47,054 nucleotides of DNA from Novosphingobium beihaiense (GTDB lineage: Bacteria > Pseudomonadota > Alphaproteobacteria > Sphingomonadales > Sphingomonadaceae): NCBI RefSeq assembly GCF_022832375.1, contig NZ_JALHLG010000026.1, forward strand, positions 1 to 47,054. Direction: 5' to 3'. Below are positions 16,006-23,643 of the stretch, piece by piece. The notes under the pieces were generated by a model. It made no database searches and was not told the origin of the DNA. It saw only the letters and a list, made by a program, of their open reading frames with translations. Positions within the stretch are counted from its first letter, which is position 1; each line of letters opens with the position of its first letter. Made by a program: the position numbers and the translations under genes.

Positions 16006-17007
16006 TCACTTTGTCCCCACGACTTCTTCAGTGGTGTTCTTGCCGCGGGTAACGCGGACCACGGGGCCCGTGCGGGCGGGGCGGCCGGTGCCGGGCGTGT
16101 AGGCCGCTACCCCGGGGGGCATTGGCGGGCCGGCCGGAGCCGGGCGGCTGGAGGGCTGGAAGCGCGAGACGTCGCCGCCGGTCACATAAGTGGTCTTGCC
16201 CTCGATCGGCTTGGACATGGCCTGGCGCATGAGCTGCTCTTCCTGCTCTTTGGAGGCGCCTTCGGGAACCTTGATATCGCCGCGGGCGAGCGCCCGTTCG
16301 AATTCGGCCTGGTTGTCGGCGATGGAGCGCAGCGAAAGGCTGATCGTGCCGATGTCCTGTGCCACAGCAACCTTTTCGGCAATGCGCGGCGTCACTTCCA
16401 GCGTGACGGTGCGGAAGGCGCGAACCACGGTCTTGCCGTCCACGACATCGTTACCGGTGGCCTGGTCGGTGGCGAGGACGCGCATGTTGCGCAGGATGGT
16501 CTCCGCCGTGCGCAGGGGCTCGCCCTGGCCCTTGACGGTTTGCGTCAGCACCAGATCGACATGGTCGCCGGGGAATACGAACCCGGCAACGCCGGTCTTG
16601 ACGGATACGGGGATTGTCACGGCGCGCATGCCCGGCCCGAGCGCGGCGGCGAGGAAGCCGCGGTCGCCCGGCGCGACGAGCGCGCCCTGGGTCAGCGGCT
16701 GGCCGGCCGTGATCTGATAGCGCACGACAGTGCCGAGCAGCTTGCTCATGTCGGCTTCGCCGTCGATGAAGTAGGCATCCTTGACGAGTTCTTCCGGCCA
16801 GTCCTGGAACGACACGGCATCGGCGGTGATGATCGTGCCGACCGGAAGCGCGCGCTGCGCGACGAGGACCTTGGGGCCCTTGGGCTTGACGGGAACGGCC
16901 TCGGCCTGCGGCGCGGGCGCACCCGAAAACAGCGATCGGGCTGCGAACGCCGTGCCTGCCGCGACCAGCAGTGCCACCACCAGCAGCACCAGCTTCTTCT
17001 TATCCAT
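16006..17007 (-). CDS. cpaB: Tad pilus assembly protein CpaB (RcpC type)
   Basis: 333 residues from the ATG at 17007 (AGGGGG upstream). One N-terminal membrane helix (KKLVLLVVALLVAAGTAFAA), then an SAF-like domain (VLVAQRALPVGTIITADAVS; YQITAGQPLTQGALV) and the RcpC/CpaB domain (MRAVTIPVSVKTGVAGFVFPGDHVDLVLTQTV). The C-terminal 70 residues are Pro/Gly-rich. CpaB is a periplasmic partner of the secretin. Its stop overlaps the alternative cpaC start, consistent with coupled translation. Confidence 0.92.
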   Translation of the reverse strand: MDKKKLVLLVVALLVAAGTAFAARSLFSGAPAPQAEAVPVKPKGPKVLVAQRALPVGTIITADAVSFQDWPEELVKDAYFIDGEADMSKLLGTVVRYQITAGQPLTQGALVAPGDRGFLAAALGPGMRAVTIPVSVKTGVAGFVFPGDHVDLVLTQTVKGQGEPLRTAETILRNMRVLATDQATGNDVVDGKTVVRAFRTVTLEVTPRIAEKVAVAQDIGTISLSLRSIADNQAEFERALARGDIKVPEGASKEQEEQLMRQAMSKPIEGKTTYVTGGDVSRFQPSSRPAPAGPPMPPGVAAYTPGTGRPARTGPVVRVTRGKNTTEEVVGTK

Positions 17008-17076
17008 GGCTTGATAAGCCCCCTGAGAATCCCTCGATGGAACACGAACCATCGGGCAAATTGGTTAAAATCGAGT

Positions 17077-17787
17077 TCATCCCGATTGCGCCGCCAGTTG
17101 CGCTGCCGGGAGTGTCTGCTCGCCCAGCACCCAAAGACCCGCTGCAGCGATGGCGATGCCATAGGGGACGGGGAGTCGCGATTTCTGACGCTTCACGATA
17201 TGGAAAAGCCCGAAGGCGACGATTAGGACTATGGCGGCAAACACGCCGGGCAGCAGCCACGCGTGCGGCAGCAGAGCCGCGGCTGCCGCGATGGTTTCGC
17301 TATCGGCGAGCGGGCGGTGGGTAACGAGCGCATAAACGATGGCGCAGGCGCCCAAGATCCAGGCTAGCGCGGCCAGCAGGGCCAGCCCGTCACGCAGCGT
17401 TTCGCCGGGAATGCGTTCCATGTTGAAGGCGGCCATAGCCACCGAGGCGCCGCCGCCGAGCACGGCCATCAGCACGATCAACTGGACGAAACTGACCGGC
17501 GTGAACCACAGGGCGAGAGCGGTGAGAAGCTTGACGTCGCCGCCGCCCATCTGGCCGGTGGCGAAGAGGAGGCAGGCGCCTGCAAAGGTGATGCCCGCAA
17601 GGCCGATCTGGAAACCGGCATCGGCCCAGCCGAAGCCCATCGCCAGCCACCACAGCGGCGCGGCGAGCGCGATCGCGGCGTTGAGCCGGTTGTCGATTTC
17701 ACGGCGTCTGAGGTCGGTGAAGGCGGCCACCAGCAGGGCGATTGCCAACGCCGCCATCAGTGGGTACGAGAATATACCGCCCGGCAT
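17077..17787 (-). CDS. cpaA: prepilin peptidase CpaA (TadV type), enlarged
   Basis: 236 residues from the ATG at 17787, preceded on the minus strand by a GAGGGGG ribosome site. Type IV prepilin peptidase family. The catalytic aspartates are seen in AFTDLRRREIDNRLN (about residue 23) and in the GxGD motif QMGGGDVKLLTAL (about residue 79). At least six hydrophobic segments are visible. CpaA cleaves the leader of Flp prepilins in the inner membrane. TadV/CpaA proteins are usually nearer 160-175 residues; here a hydrophobic insert of about 60 residues lies between GETLRDGLALLAALAW and the terminal RLPVPYGIAIAAAGLWVLG. No pilin gene lies beside it in the window. Confidence 0.88.
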   Translation of the reverse strand: MPGGIFSYPLMAALAIALLVAAFTDLRRREIDNRLNAAIALAAPLWWLAMGFGWADAGFQIGLAGITFAGACLLFATGQMGGGDVKLLTALALWFTPVSFVQLIVLMAVLGGGASVAMAAFNMERIPGETLRDGLALLAALAWILGACAIVYALVTHRPLADSETIAAAAALLPHAWLLPGVFAAIVLIVAFGLFHIVKRQKSRLPVPYGIAIAAAGLWVLGEQTLPAAQLAAQSG

Positions 17788-17833
17788 GTGATTGTGTCCC
17801 CCTCGATCGGGGTTCTGATCTACCGGGTATCGC

Positions 17834-17847
17834 TTACTAAAAAGTAA
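17834..17847. promoter_or_regulatory. palindrome between cpaA and the alpha/beta hydrolase
   Basis: TTACT (17834-17838), four A, AGTAA (17843-17847) is a perfect inverted repeat in the 88-bp divergent region. It could be an operator for the Tad operon or the hydrolase. No further evidence. Confidence 0.3.
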
Positions 17848-17875
17848 CCAGTGGGTTGCGCACGGAACTGACCAA

Positions 17876-18850
17876 GTGACATCTCCCGTACTCAGCCGTC
17901 CGGTCTGCCCGGCCCGCAGGATGATCCCTGCCGGGGCACGGGAGAGCACATGGCATGCGCCGGATGGCTGGAAACTGCGCCGGATCGACTGGCCCGCTCC
18001 GGAGGGGGCGCCGCGCGGATCGATGCTGTTCATGCCCGGGCGCGGCGATACTTACGAGAAATGGCTGGAAAGCCTTGATCAGTGGCACGGCGCGGGCTGG
18101 CAGATGACGTCTGCGGACTGGCGCGGGCAGGCTTGCAGCGGGCGTCTCGGCAAGGATGCCCTGACTGGTCACATCGACGATTTCGCCACTTGGGTGGAGG
18201 ACTACGCCGCGCTGTGGGACAGCTGGTCCCGCCATACCGTCGGGCCGCGCGTGGCTATCGGGCATTCTATGGGCGGCCATCTCGTGCTGCGCGCGGTCGT
18301 GGAAAGGCGGATACAGGCCGATGCGGTGGTGCTTTCCGCCCCGATGCTGGGATTGCACCCGGCCTGGATGCCGAGCAGGCTGCTCTACCGGGTGGCGAAA
18401 GTCATCGCGGGTATGGGGGACCGGCGGCGTCCTGCCTGGAAAGGCAATGAGAAGCCCGAACTCGTCGCCCATGCCCGCAGCATGCTGCTGACGCACGATC
18501 TGTCGCGCTACGAGGATGAGCTCTGGTGGCGGGAGCAGCGGCCGGAGATCGAGATGGGCGCGGCCAGCTGGGGCTGGATCGAACAGGCGCTGGCCTCGAT
18601 CCGGCTGCTTGAAAGACCGGGGATGCTCGAAGCGGTGTGCGTGCCGGTCCTGCTGCTGGGCACCCGGACGGACAGCCTTGTATCCTGGCCTGCGATCCGT
18701 GAGGCGGCCCGGCGTTTGCCGAAAGGCGAACTGGTGACTTTCGGGAAAGAATGCCACCACGAGATTCTGCGCGAGGCCGATCCCGTGCGCGACCGGGCGA
18801 TGGATGCGATACGGGAGTTTCTTGACCGGGCGGTTCCGGCTAGGGGCTGA
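17876..18850 (+). CDS. alpha/beta hydrolase (lysophospholipase / monoacylglycerol lipase type)
   Basis: 324 residues. The start is GTG at 17876 with GGAA about 9 nt upstream; an ATG at 17921 is an alternative that lacks a spaced ribosome site. It belongs to the Hydrolase_4 (serine aminopeptidase S33/PldB-like) group: oxyanion region LFMPGRGDTYEKW, then DWRGQACSG, nucleophile elbow AIGHSMGGHL, acidic residue LLGTRTDSLVS and catalytic histidine KECHHEILRE. No signal peptide is evident, so it is probably cytoplasmic or membrane-associated. It is 5 bp upstream of the flavoprotein gene and likely co-transcribed. The substrate is probably a lysophospholipid or monoacylglycerol, by family inference. 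Confidence 0.87.
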   Translation: MTSPVLSRPVCPARRMIPAGARESTWHAPDGWKLRRIDWPAPEGAPRGSMLFMPGRGDTYEKWLESLDQWHGAGWQMTSADWRGQACSGRLGKDALTGHIDDFATWVEDYAALWDSWSRHTVGPRVAIGHSMGGHLVLRAVVERRIQADAVVLSAPMLGLHPAWMPSRLLYRVAKVIAGMGDRRRPAWKGNEKPELVAHARSMLLTHDLSRYEDELWWREQRPEIEMGAASWGWIEQALASIRLLERPGMLEAVCVPVLLLGTRTDSLVSWPAIREAARRLPKGELVTFGKECHHEILREADPVRDRAMDAIREFLDRAVPARG

Positions 18851-18855
18851 TCGTC

Positions 18856-19944
18856 ATGAATGCCCGGTACGATATTGTCGTGGTTGGCGCCGGTATGGCC
18901 GGAGCCTCGCTTGCCGCCGCTATTGGCACGCATGCCAGCGTGCTGGTGATCGAGACGGAGGAGCGGCCCGGCTATCATACCACCGGCCGTTCCGCCGCGT
19001 TCTGGTGTGAAAGCTATGGGGGGCCGGACGTGCTGTCCTTGACGCTGGCGTCCCGCCCGGCGCTCGAAACGCTGGGCCTGCTGACGCCGCGCCGCGCGCT
19101 TACGCTGGGGCGCAAGGGCGAAGAGGCACGGGTCGAGGCATTCGCCCGGAAATACAGCGCTGCCGGGGTCGAAGTCGAAATGCTTGGCCGGGCCGGAATC
19201 GAGAGCCATGTTCCCGGCCTGCGCGAGGACTGGGTCTGCGGGGCGTTCGAACCAAGTTGCTGCGACATCGACGTTGCCAGCCTGCACCAGCACTACCTGA
19301 AGCTGGCGCGCAAGGCGGGCGTGGATATCGCGTGCCGCGCCGGCCTCGCCGCCGCCGAGCGCACGGATAGCGGCTGGATGCTGACTCTGGCGGACGGGCA
19401 GCGGATCGCGGCGGCCATTCTGGTGAATGCGGCGGGCGCTTGGGCCGATCCGGTGGCCCGGCTGGCGGGCGTGCAAACGCTGGGCATCACGCCATACCGC
19501 CGCACCATTGCGCAACTGGCGGTTTCACCTGCCGCGCCCGACGATCTGCCGCTGGTGCTCGATATTTCCGGCGCATTCTATTTCAAGCCGGAGCAAGGCC
19601 GCCTCTGGCTCAGCCCGCATGACGAGACGCCGAGCCCGCCTTGCGATGTCGCGCCGGAGGAACTGGATGTGGCGCTGGCGATCGACCGTTTCGAGCAGGT
19701 CGTTGACTGGCGCATAGACCGGCTCGAACACCGCTGGGCGGGCCTGCGCTCTTTTGCGTCGGACCGGCTGCCGGTTTACGGTTTCGCGCCAGAGGACCGG
19801 GCGTTTTTCTGGTTCGCCGGACAGGGCGGTTTTGGCATTCAGACAGCCCCGGCCGCAGCGGAACTGGGCGCGCGGCTGTTGCTGGACGGAACGGGGGACG
19901 GGGCAATCGATCCCGCGCCTTATTCGCCCGCTCGTTTTTTCTGA
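18856..19944 (+). CDS. FAD-dependent oxidoreductase, D-arginine dehydrogenase-like (DAO family)
   Basis: 362 residues, ATG start. The N-terminal dinucleotide motif is IVVVGAGMAGASLAAAI, followed by ERPGYHTTGRSAAFWCESYG, which is characteristic of the DadA/DauA group. Further matches are DIDVASLHQHYLKLARKAG, LVNAAGAWADPVARLAGV, EHRWAGLRSFASD and FFWFAGQGGFGIQTAPAAAELG. From memory, Pseudomonas DauA has a histidine two positions after the RSAA motif start (AAHYT); here the equivalent position is Phe (AAFWC), while the Tyr of ESYG is kept, so substrate preference may differ. The enzyme would oxidatively deaminate a D-amino acid and pass electrons to a quinone-type acceptor. Probable operon with the upstream hydrolase. 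Confidence 0.85.
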   Translation: MNARYDIVVVGAGMAGASLAAAIGTHASVLVIETEERPGYHTTGRSAAFWCESYGGPDVLSLTLASRPALETLGLLTPRRALTLGRKGEEARVEAFARKYSAAGVEVEMLGRAGIESHVPGLREDWVCGAFEPSCCDIDVASLHQHYLKLARKAGVDIACRAGLAAAERTDSGWMLTLADGQRIAAAILVNAAGAWADPVARLAGVQTLGITPYRRTIAQLAVSPAAPDDLPLVLDISGAFYFKPEQGRLWLSPHDETPSPPCDVAPEELDVALAIDRFEQVVDWRIDRLEHRWAGLRSFASDRLPVYGFAPEDRAFFWFAGQGGFGIQTAPAAAELGARLLLDGTGDGAIDPAPYSPARFF

Positions 19945-20029
19945 GACTGGTTCGCAACGCGGTTACTACGGTTGCATCGCCCTGAGGGACTTGCTCAGTT
20001 CGCAGTGGACCATTCACAGGAGATCCCAG

Positions 20030-20212
20030 ATGGCGCACCGTTTCGAAATTCGTAAGAACAAGGCTGGCGAGTTCGTGGCCTATTTCTGCTACAATGCGGA
20101 AACGATGTTCTGGACCGAAGGCTATTCAAGCAAGGCCTCGGCGCAGAATGCCATCGATTCGATCAAGAAGAACGGCCCTGACGCGGAAGTGATCGACAAG
20201 AGCGCAGACTGA
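20030..20212 (+). CDS. DUF1508 (YegP-like) small protein
   Basis: 60 residues from the ATG at 20030, with an excellent AGGAG at 20018-20022. A longer reading frame to the left is only an overlap with the flavoprotein gene. The sequence is a single DUF1508 repeat: FEIRKNKAGEFVAYFCYNAE, EGYSSKASAQNAIDSIKKNG, and a DAEVIDKSAD tail. Such small beta-beta-beta-alpha proteins (YegP has two copies) have no firmly known function. It is followed by a hairpin that probably ends its transcript. Confidence 0.88.
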   Translation: MAHRFEIRKNKAGEFVAYFCYNAETMFWTEGYSSKASAQNAIDSIKKNGPDAEVIDKSAD

Positions 20213-20226
20213 GCGTTTCTCCATGC

Positions 20227-20256
20227 CGCGGCGGTGGGCTCTGCATGCCCGCCGCG
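20227..20256 (+). terminator. GC hairpin after the DUF1508 gene
   Basis: CGCGGCGG (20227-20234) pairs with CCGCCGCG (20249-20256) around a 14-nt loop, beginning 15 bp after the stop. No T-tract follows, so this is a likely but not certain terminator. Confidence 0.45.
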
Positions 20257-20321
20257 ATGCGGCCGTGCGGTCGCTGCAAGTAGCCGGCAGAAGGGGACGC
20301 TGGCGCACGCCGGGTTGGACA

Positions 20322-20352
20322 CCCTTCGACATGCTCAAGTTGAGCGGAGGTG
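20322..20352. repeat. REP-like extragenic palindrome
   Basis: CCCTTCGACATGCTCAAGTT followed by GAGCGGAGG resembles, from memory, the CCCTTCGACAAGCTCAGG... type of extragenic repeat common in sphingomonads and other proteobacteria. Its core, GCTCAA (20333-20338), G, TTGAGC (20340-20345), is a perfect palindrome. It lies in the gene-free stretch 20213-20521. Confidence 0.5.
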
Positions 20353-20375
20353 GTGCAGATTTCTCGCACGATGCC

Positions 20376-20525
20376 CTGGGGTTCTGTGGGAATTCAGGTC
20401 AGGTGGAGCCGAGAATGGCGGATTTCGAGAACCGGCGCGCAGCTTACTTTATGTACGTGAGCACCGGAAGCGCAGAAAGCTGCCCTTCGCAGGCCCGCAT
20501 GGGCTGAATTCCCGCAGAACCCTAG
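20376..20525. repeat. 150-bp inverted-repeat element (MITE-like or structured RNA)
   Basis: The arms 20376-20397 and 20504-20525 are 22 bp long and complementary except for two positions, both G-T pairs when read as + strand RNA. The 106-bp interior continues the pairing with interruptions (for example GTGG at 20403-20406 with CCGC at 20495-20498, and GCAGCTT with AAGCTGC further in), so the whole element can fold as one long rod. The right arm begins at the TAG stop codon of rnhA. No open reading frame of interest lies inside, and I found no convincing target-site duplication. It could be a small non-autonomous mobile element or a structured RNA on the + strand. Confidence 0.6.
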
Positions 20526-20956
20526 CCTGCGGCCAGCGCCGCATCGCTTGCAAGCTTGTCGACCCGCTCGTTCTCCACGTGGCCCGAGTGGCCGCGCACC
20601 CATTCCCAATGGATCTTGTGCGGGGCGGAGGCCTCGATCAGATCGTGCCACAAGTCGGCATTGCGCACTGGCTGCTTGCTGGCGTTGACCCAGCCTTTCT
20701 TCTTCCAGCCGTGGACCCATTTGGTGATCCCGTCGATCACATAGCGGCTGTCCGTGTGCAGCGTGATGTCGCACGGTTCCTTGAGGGCTTTGAGCGCCTT
20801 GATGACGGCGGTCATTTCCATGCGGTTATTGGTGGTTTCCGGATCGCCGCCCGACATTTCCTTTTCGTGCTGCCCCATGCGCAGCAGCACGCCCCAGCCG
20901 CCGGGGCCGGGATTGCCCTTGCAGGCGCCGTCGGTGAAAATGTCGATCTGTTTCAT
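20522..20956 (-). CDS. rnhA: ribonuclease HI
   Basis: 144 residues, ATG start. Degrades the RNA strand of RNA-DNA hybrids. The four catalytic acids are visible: Asp9 ([16 protein letters not shown]), Glu47 (NNRMEM), Asp69 (HTDSRYV) and Asp133 (ENERVDKLA); the flexible-loop histidine is His123 in RGHSGH. The basic handle [11 protein letters not shown] is present, so this is the E. coli-like form. The start overlaps the thrB stop by 4 bp, in the ispH-thrB-rnhA order that I know from alphaproteobacteria. Its stop codon coincides with the end of the 150-bp inverted-repeat element. Confidence 0.97.
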   Translation of the reverse strand: MKQIDIFTDGACKGNPGPGGWGVLLRMGQHEKEMSGGDPETTNNRMEMTAVIKALKALKEPCDITLHTDSRYVIDGITKWVHGWKKKGWVNASKQPVRNADLWHDLIEASAPHKIHWEWVRGHSGHVENERVDKLASDAALAAG

Positions 20957-21933
20957 GCTGCAAAAACTCCCGCATTGCCCGGATCGGCATAGAATTCGAG
21001 CCTGCGTGCGAAAGCCATCGGGTCCTTGGGTGTGACGAGCGCGTCGTCCGGCGTGTTCAGCCAGTCGTAGGCGCGGGTGGCGAGAAAGCGCACGGCCGCG
21101 CCGCGCGCCAGCAGCGGCAGGGCGGAACGCTCTTCCGGCGAAAGGGGGCGCACGCTTTCGTACCCCTCAAGCAGCGCGGCGGACAGGGCGGGAAGGAACC
21201 GCGCGCCATCCGCGCTGAAACACCAGGCCGCGTGGGTGACTGCCACGTCGTAAGCTGTGATGTCGGTGCAGGCGAAGTAAAAGTCGATCAGGCCGGTGAC
21301 GCTGTCTCCCAGCATCAGGACATTGTCCGGAAACAGATCGGCATGGATCACCCCGCGCGGCAGGCCGGAAGGCCAGCGGGCCTTGAGCGCGGCCAGTTCG
21401 CGCGCGACGATGCCGGCGAGTTCCGGATGGATCGAGGCCAGCCCGTCCGCCCCGCAATCGCCCAGCAGCTGCTCCCATGCCGAAAGGCCCATCGAATTGG
21501 CGCGGGTGCCGGGAAAACTCGCGGCGGCAAGGTGGACCTGGGCCAGCGCCGCGCCGACCGCCCGGGCCTGTTGCGGTGTGGGTTCGGAGACCGAGACGCC
21601 GGGCAGGAACTCGATCAGCGCCAGTGCCTTGCCGTCGTGAAAGCGGTGGCTGGCGCCGTCATGGTCATGGATGGTGCGCGGCACCGGGCATCCGCCTGCG
21701 GCAAGATGATCGAGCAGGTCCAGAAAGAACGGCAGGTCCGCCGTATCGGTGCGCGTTTCATACATCGTGAGGATGAAGCGCCGGGCATCGCCCTGTGCGT
21801 TCTGCGTCTCGATCAGCCAGTTGCTGTTGGATACGCCTTCGGCAATGCCTTTGGCCGAAACGAGGGTGCCCACATCGAAGGAAGCGATGATCGCGGCCAT
21901 CTCTTCCGCGCCGAGCCGGGTATAGACTGCCAT
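20953..21933 (-). CDS. thrB: homoserine kinase, APH-fold type
   Basis: 326 residues, ATG start. This is the ThrB form with an aminoglycoside-phosphotransferase fold found in alphaproteobacteria, not the GHMP form. Motifs: [17 protein letters not shown] (nucleotide loop), FILTMYE, the catalytic [16 protein letters not shown] and [11 protein letters not shown]. It phosphorylates L-homoserine with ATP on the way to threonine. It begins 13 bp after ispH and overlaps rnhA by 4 bp. Confidence 0.94.
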   Translation of the reverse strand: MAVYTRLGAEEMAAIIASFDVGTLVSAKGIAEGVSNSNWLIETQNAQGDARRFILTMYETRTDTADLPFFLDLLDHLAAGGCPVPRTIHDHDGASHRFHDGKALALIEFLPGVSVSEPTPQQARAVGAALAQVHLAAASFPGTRANSMGLSAWEQLLGDCGADGLASIHPELAGIVARELAALKARWPSGLPRGVIHADLFPDNVLMLGDSVTGLIDFYFACTDITAYDVAVTHAAWCFSADGARFLPALSAALLEGYESVRPLSPEERSALPLLARGAAVRFLATRAYDWLNTPDDALVTPKDPMAFARRLEFYADPGNAGVFAA

Positions 21934-21946
21934 GCCTGTGGTTTCC

Positions 21947-22909
21947 TCAATCCAGGAGCTGGCGGGGCAGCTTGAAGATCATGCGTTCGGTGGCCGTCAC
22001 CACTTCTTCGGCGGTAACTTCGCGCAGTTCCTTCAAACGGTCGGTGACTTCGTTGACCAGTTGCTCCGGCGCCGACGCGCCCGCCGTGACGCCGACGGTT
22101 TCCACGCCTTCCAGCCAGGCCGGATCGATGTCCGTCGCGCGCTGGATGAGCTGGGCGCAGGCCCCGGCGCGCTGCGCGACTTCGACAAGCCGCAGCGAGT
22201 TCGAACTGTTGGGCGCGCCGATCACGAACATCAGCTGGCATTCGGGCGCCACTTGCTTGACGGCGGCCTGGCGGTTCGACGTGGCATAGCAGATATCGTC
22301 GGCCTTCGGCGCGACGACTTGCGGATAGCGGGCTTCGATGGCCTTGATGATCGCGGCGGTATCATCGACCGAAAGCGTCGTCTGGGAGAGATAGGCCAGC
22401 TCGGTGTCGGGCGGGAAGGGCAGGGCGGCGACGTCCTCCACCCGTTCGATCAGCGTCATGGTGCCATCGGGAATCTGCCCGAAGGTGCCGATTACTTCGG
22501 GATGCCCGGCATGGCCGATGAACAGGATGTGGCGCCCCGCTTCCATCTGGCGTTCGGCCTGACGGTGGACCTTGCTGACCAGCGGGCACGTCGCGTCCAG
22601 CCATTCCAGCCCGCGCGCAGTGGCCGCAGCCGGGACCGCCTTGGGCACGCCGTGCGCGCTGAAGATCACTGGAACGCCATCGGGCACTTCGTCCAGTTCC
22701 TCGACGAAAATCGCGCCTTTGGCCTTCAGGGAATCGACCACGAACTTGTTGTGCACGATCTCGTGCCGGACATAGACCGGCGGGCCGTAGATCGTGATGG
22801 CGCGCTCGACGATCTCGATGGCGCGGTCCACACCGGCGCAAAAACCGCGCGGGGCGGCAATCAAAAGACGCAAAGGCTGTTTCGCGGGGGACGGAAAGGG
22901 CGCGTTCAT
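21947..22909 (-). CDS. ispH: 4-hydroxy-3-methylbut-2-enyl diphosphate reductase
   Basis: 320 residues, ATG start. Last step of the non-mevalonate isoprenoid pathway: HMBPP is reduced to IPP and DMAPP by a [4Fe-4S] enzyme. The three cluster cysteines are Cys24 ([12 protein letters not shown]), Cys108 ([11 protein letters not shown]) and Cys207 ([11 protein letters not shown]). Substrate-site motifs VRHEIVHNK and FSAHGVPK are intact, as is [15 protein letters not shown]. It is first of the ispH-thrB-rnhA run and divergent from the lipoprotein gene across 68 bp. Confidence 0.97.
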   Translation of the reverse strand: MNAPFPSPAKQPLRLLIAAPRGFCAGVDRAIEIVERAITIYGPPVYVRHEIVHNKFVVDSLKAKGAIFVEELDEVPDGVPVIFSAHGVPKAVPAAATARGLEWLDATCPLVSKVHRQAERQMEAGRHILFIGHAGHPEVIGTFGQIPDGTMTLIERVEDVAALPFPPDTELAYLSQTTLSVDDTAAIIKAIEARYPQVVAPKADDICYATSNRQAAVKQVAPECQLMFVIGAPNSSNSLRLVEVAQRAGACAQLIQRATDIDPAWLEGVETVGVTAGASAPEQLVNEVTDRLKELREVTAEEVVTATERMIFKLPRQLLD

Positions 22910-22977
22910 GAACGGCCCTCTAGCGCTTTGCCGCTTGCGCCGCTAGGGCAAGCGCACGCCATTCTGAGGAAGTGATA

Positions 22978-23640
22978 ATGAATGCACGCCGCCTGACTGC
23001 CACTGTTCTCTGTTCCGCTGCCGCGATGACCGCGCTGAGCGGGTGCGCCAAGAAGGGTGAGATCGTGGTCGATTCCGGTGTCGGCATCACTGCGGTGCGC
23101 AGCAAGTGCCCGGCCGTGGGTATTCCGGACTACACGGGCGATGTTACCCTGTTCGCCAAGCCGGGCGACAAGACGGCGGCGAATATCGATGTCGTCGCGT
23201 CGATGACCGATGTGCGCACCCAGTGCAATCAGGACGCCGGTGACAAGGTCTTCGCGCAAGTCTCCTTCCAGGTTCAGGCCCGCCGCAACAATACCAGCGG
23301 CGCGCGGCAGGTGACTCTGCCTTACTTCGTGACAGTGCTGCAGGGCGGTACGGCCGTGATCAGCAAACGTGTGGGCAATGTTACGCTGAACTTCGCCGAT
23401 GGCGAAGCGCGCGCGCAGGCCGCCGGTTCGGGCAGCGTCTATATCGACCGCGCCGCAGCGACCCTGCCTGACGATATTCGCGAGCGTATCACCCGCAAGC
23501 GCAAGGCGGGCGATGCCGATGCGGCTGTCGATCCGCTGGCCGATCCGAAAGTGAAGGCAGCCGTGGCGCGGGCTTCCTTCGAAGTGCTCGTCGGTTTCCA
23601 GCTCAACGAGGATCAGCTCGCTTACAACGCCACCCGCTGA
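22978..23640 (+). CDS. conserved lipoprotein of unknown function
   Basis: 220 residues from the ATG at 22978, placed 7 nt after GAGGA. The signal ends in a lipobox (AAMTALSGC, Cys23), so it is a membrane-anchored periplasmic or outer-membrane lipoprotein. The mature part contains two more cysteines (RSKCPAVGIPDY and RTQCNQDAG), a predicted beta-rich core (VFAQVSFQVQARRNNTSGAR; VTLPYFVTVLQGG) and a helical C-terminus (DDIRERITRKRKAG). I recall homologues next to ispH in sphingomonads, without function. It converges on plsC with 3 bp between the stops. Confidence 0.8.
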   Translation: MNARRLTATVLCSAAAMTALSGCAKKGEIVVDSGVGITAVRSKCPAVGIPDYTGDVTLFAKPGDKTAANIDVVASMTDVRTQCNQDAGDKVFAQVSFQVQARRNNTSGARQVTLPYFVTVLQGGTAVISKRVGNVTLNFADGEARAQAAGSGSVYIDRAAATLPDDIRERITRKRKAGDADAAVDPLADPKVKAAVARASFEVLVGFQLNEDQLAYNATR

Positions 23641-23643
23641 AGA

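Noticed and set aside
20213..20521. Small protein gene in the gap before rnhA
   Set aside because: Frames here lack ribosome sites and run through the REP-like and inverted-repeat sequences; no domain is recognisable.
20376..20525. Signal recognition particle RNA, 6S RNA or tmRNA
   Set aside because: The SRP apical motif, the tRNA-like ends of tmRNA and any 6S sequence hallmark that I know are missing, although the rod shape is suggestive.
22170..22190. CTTCGACAAGC within ispH as another REP copy
   Set aside because: It is a short match inside conserved coding sequence and lacks the palindrome.
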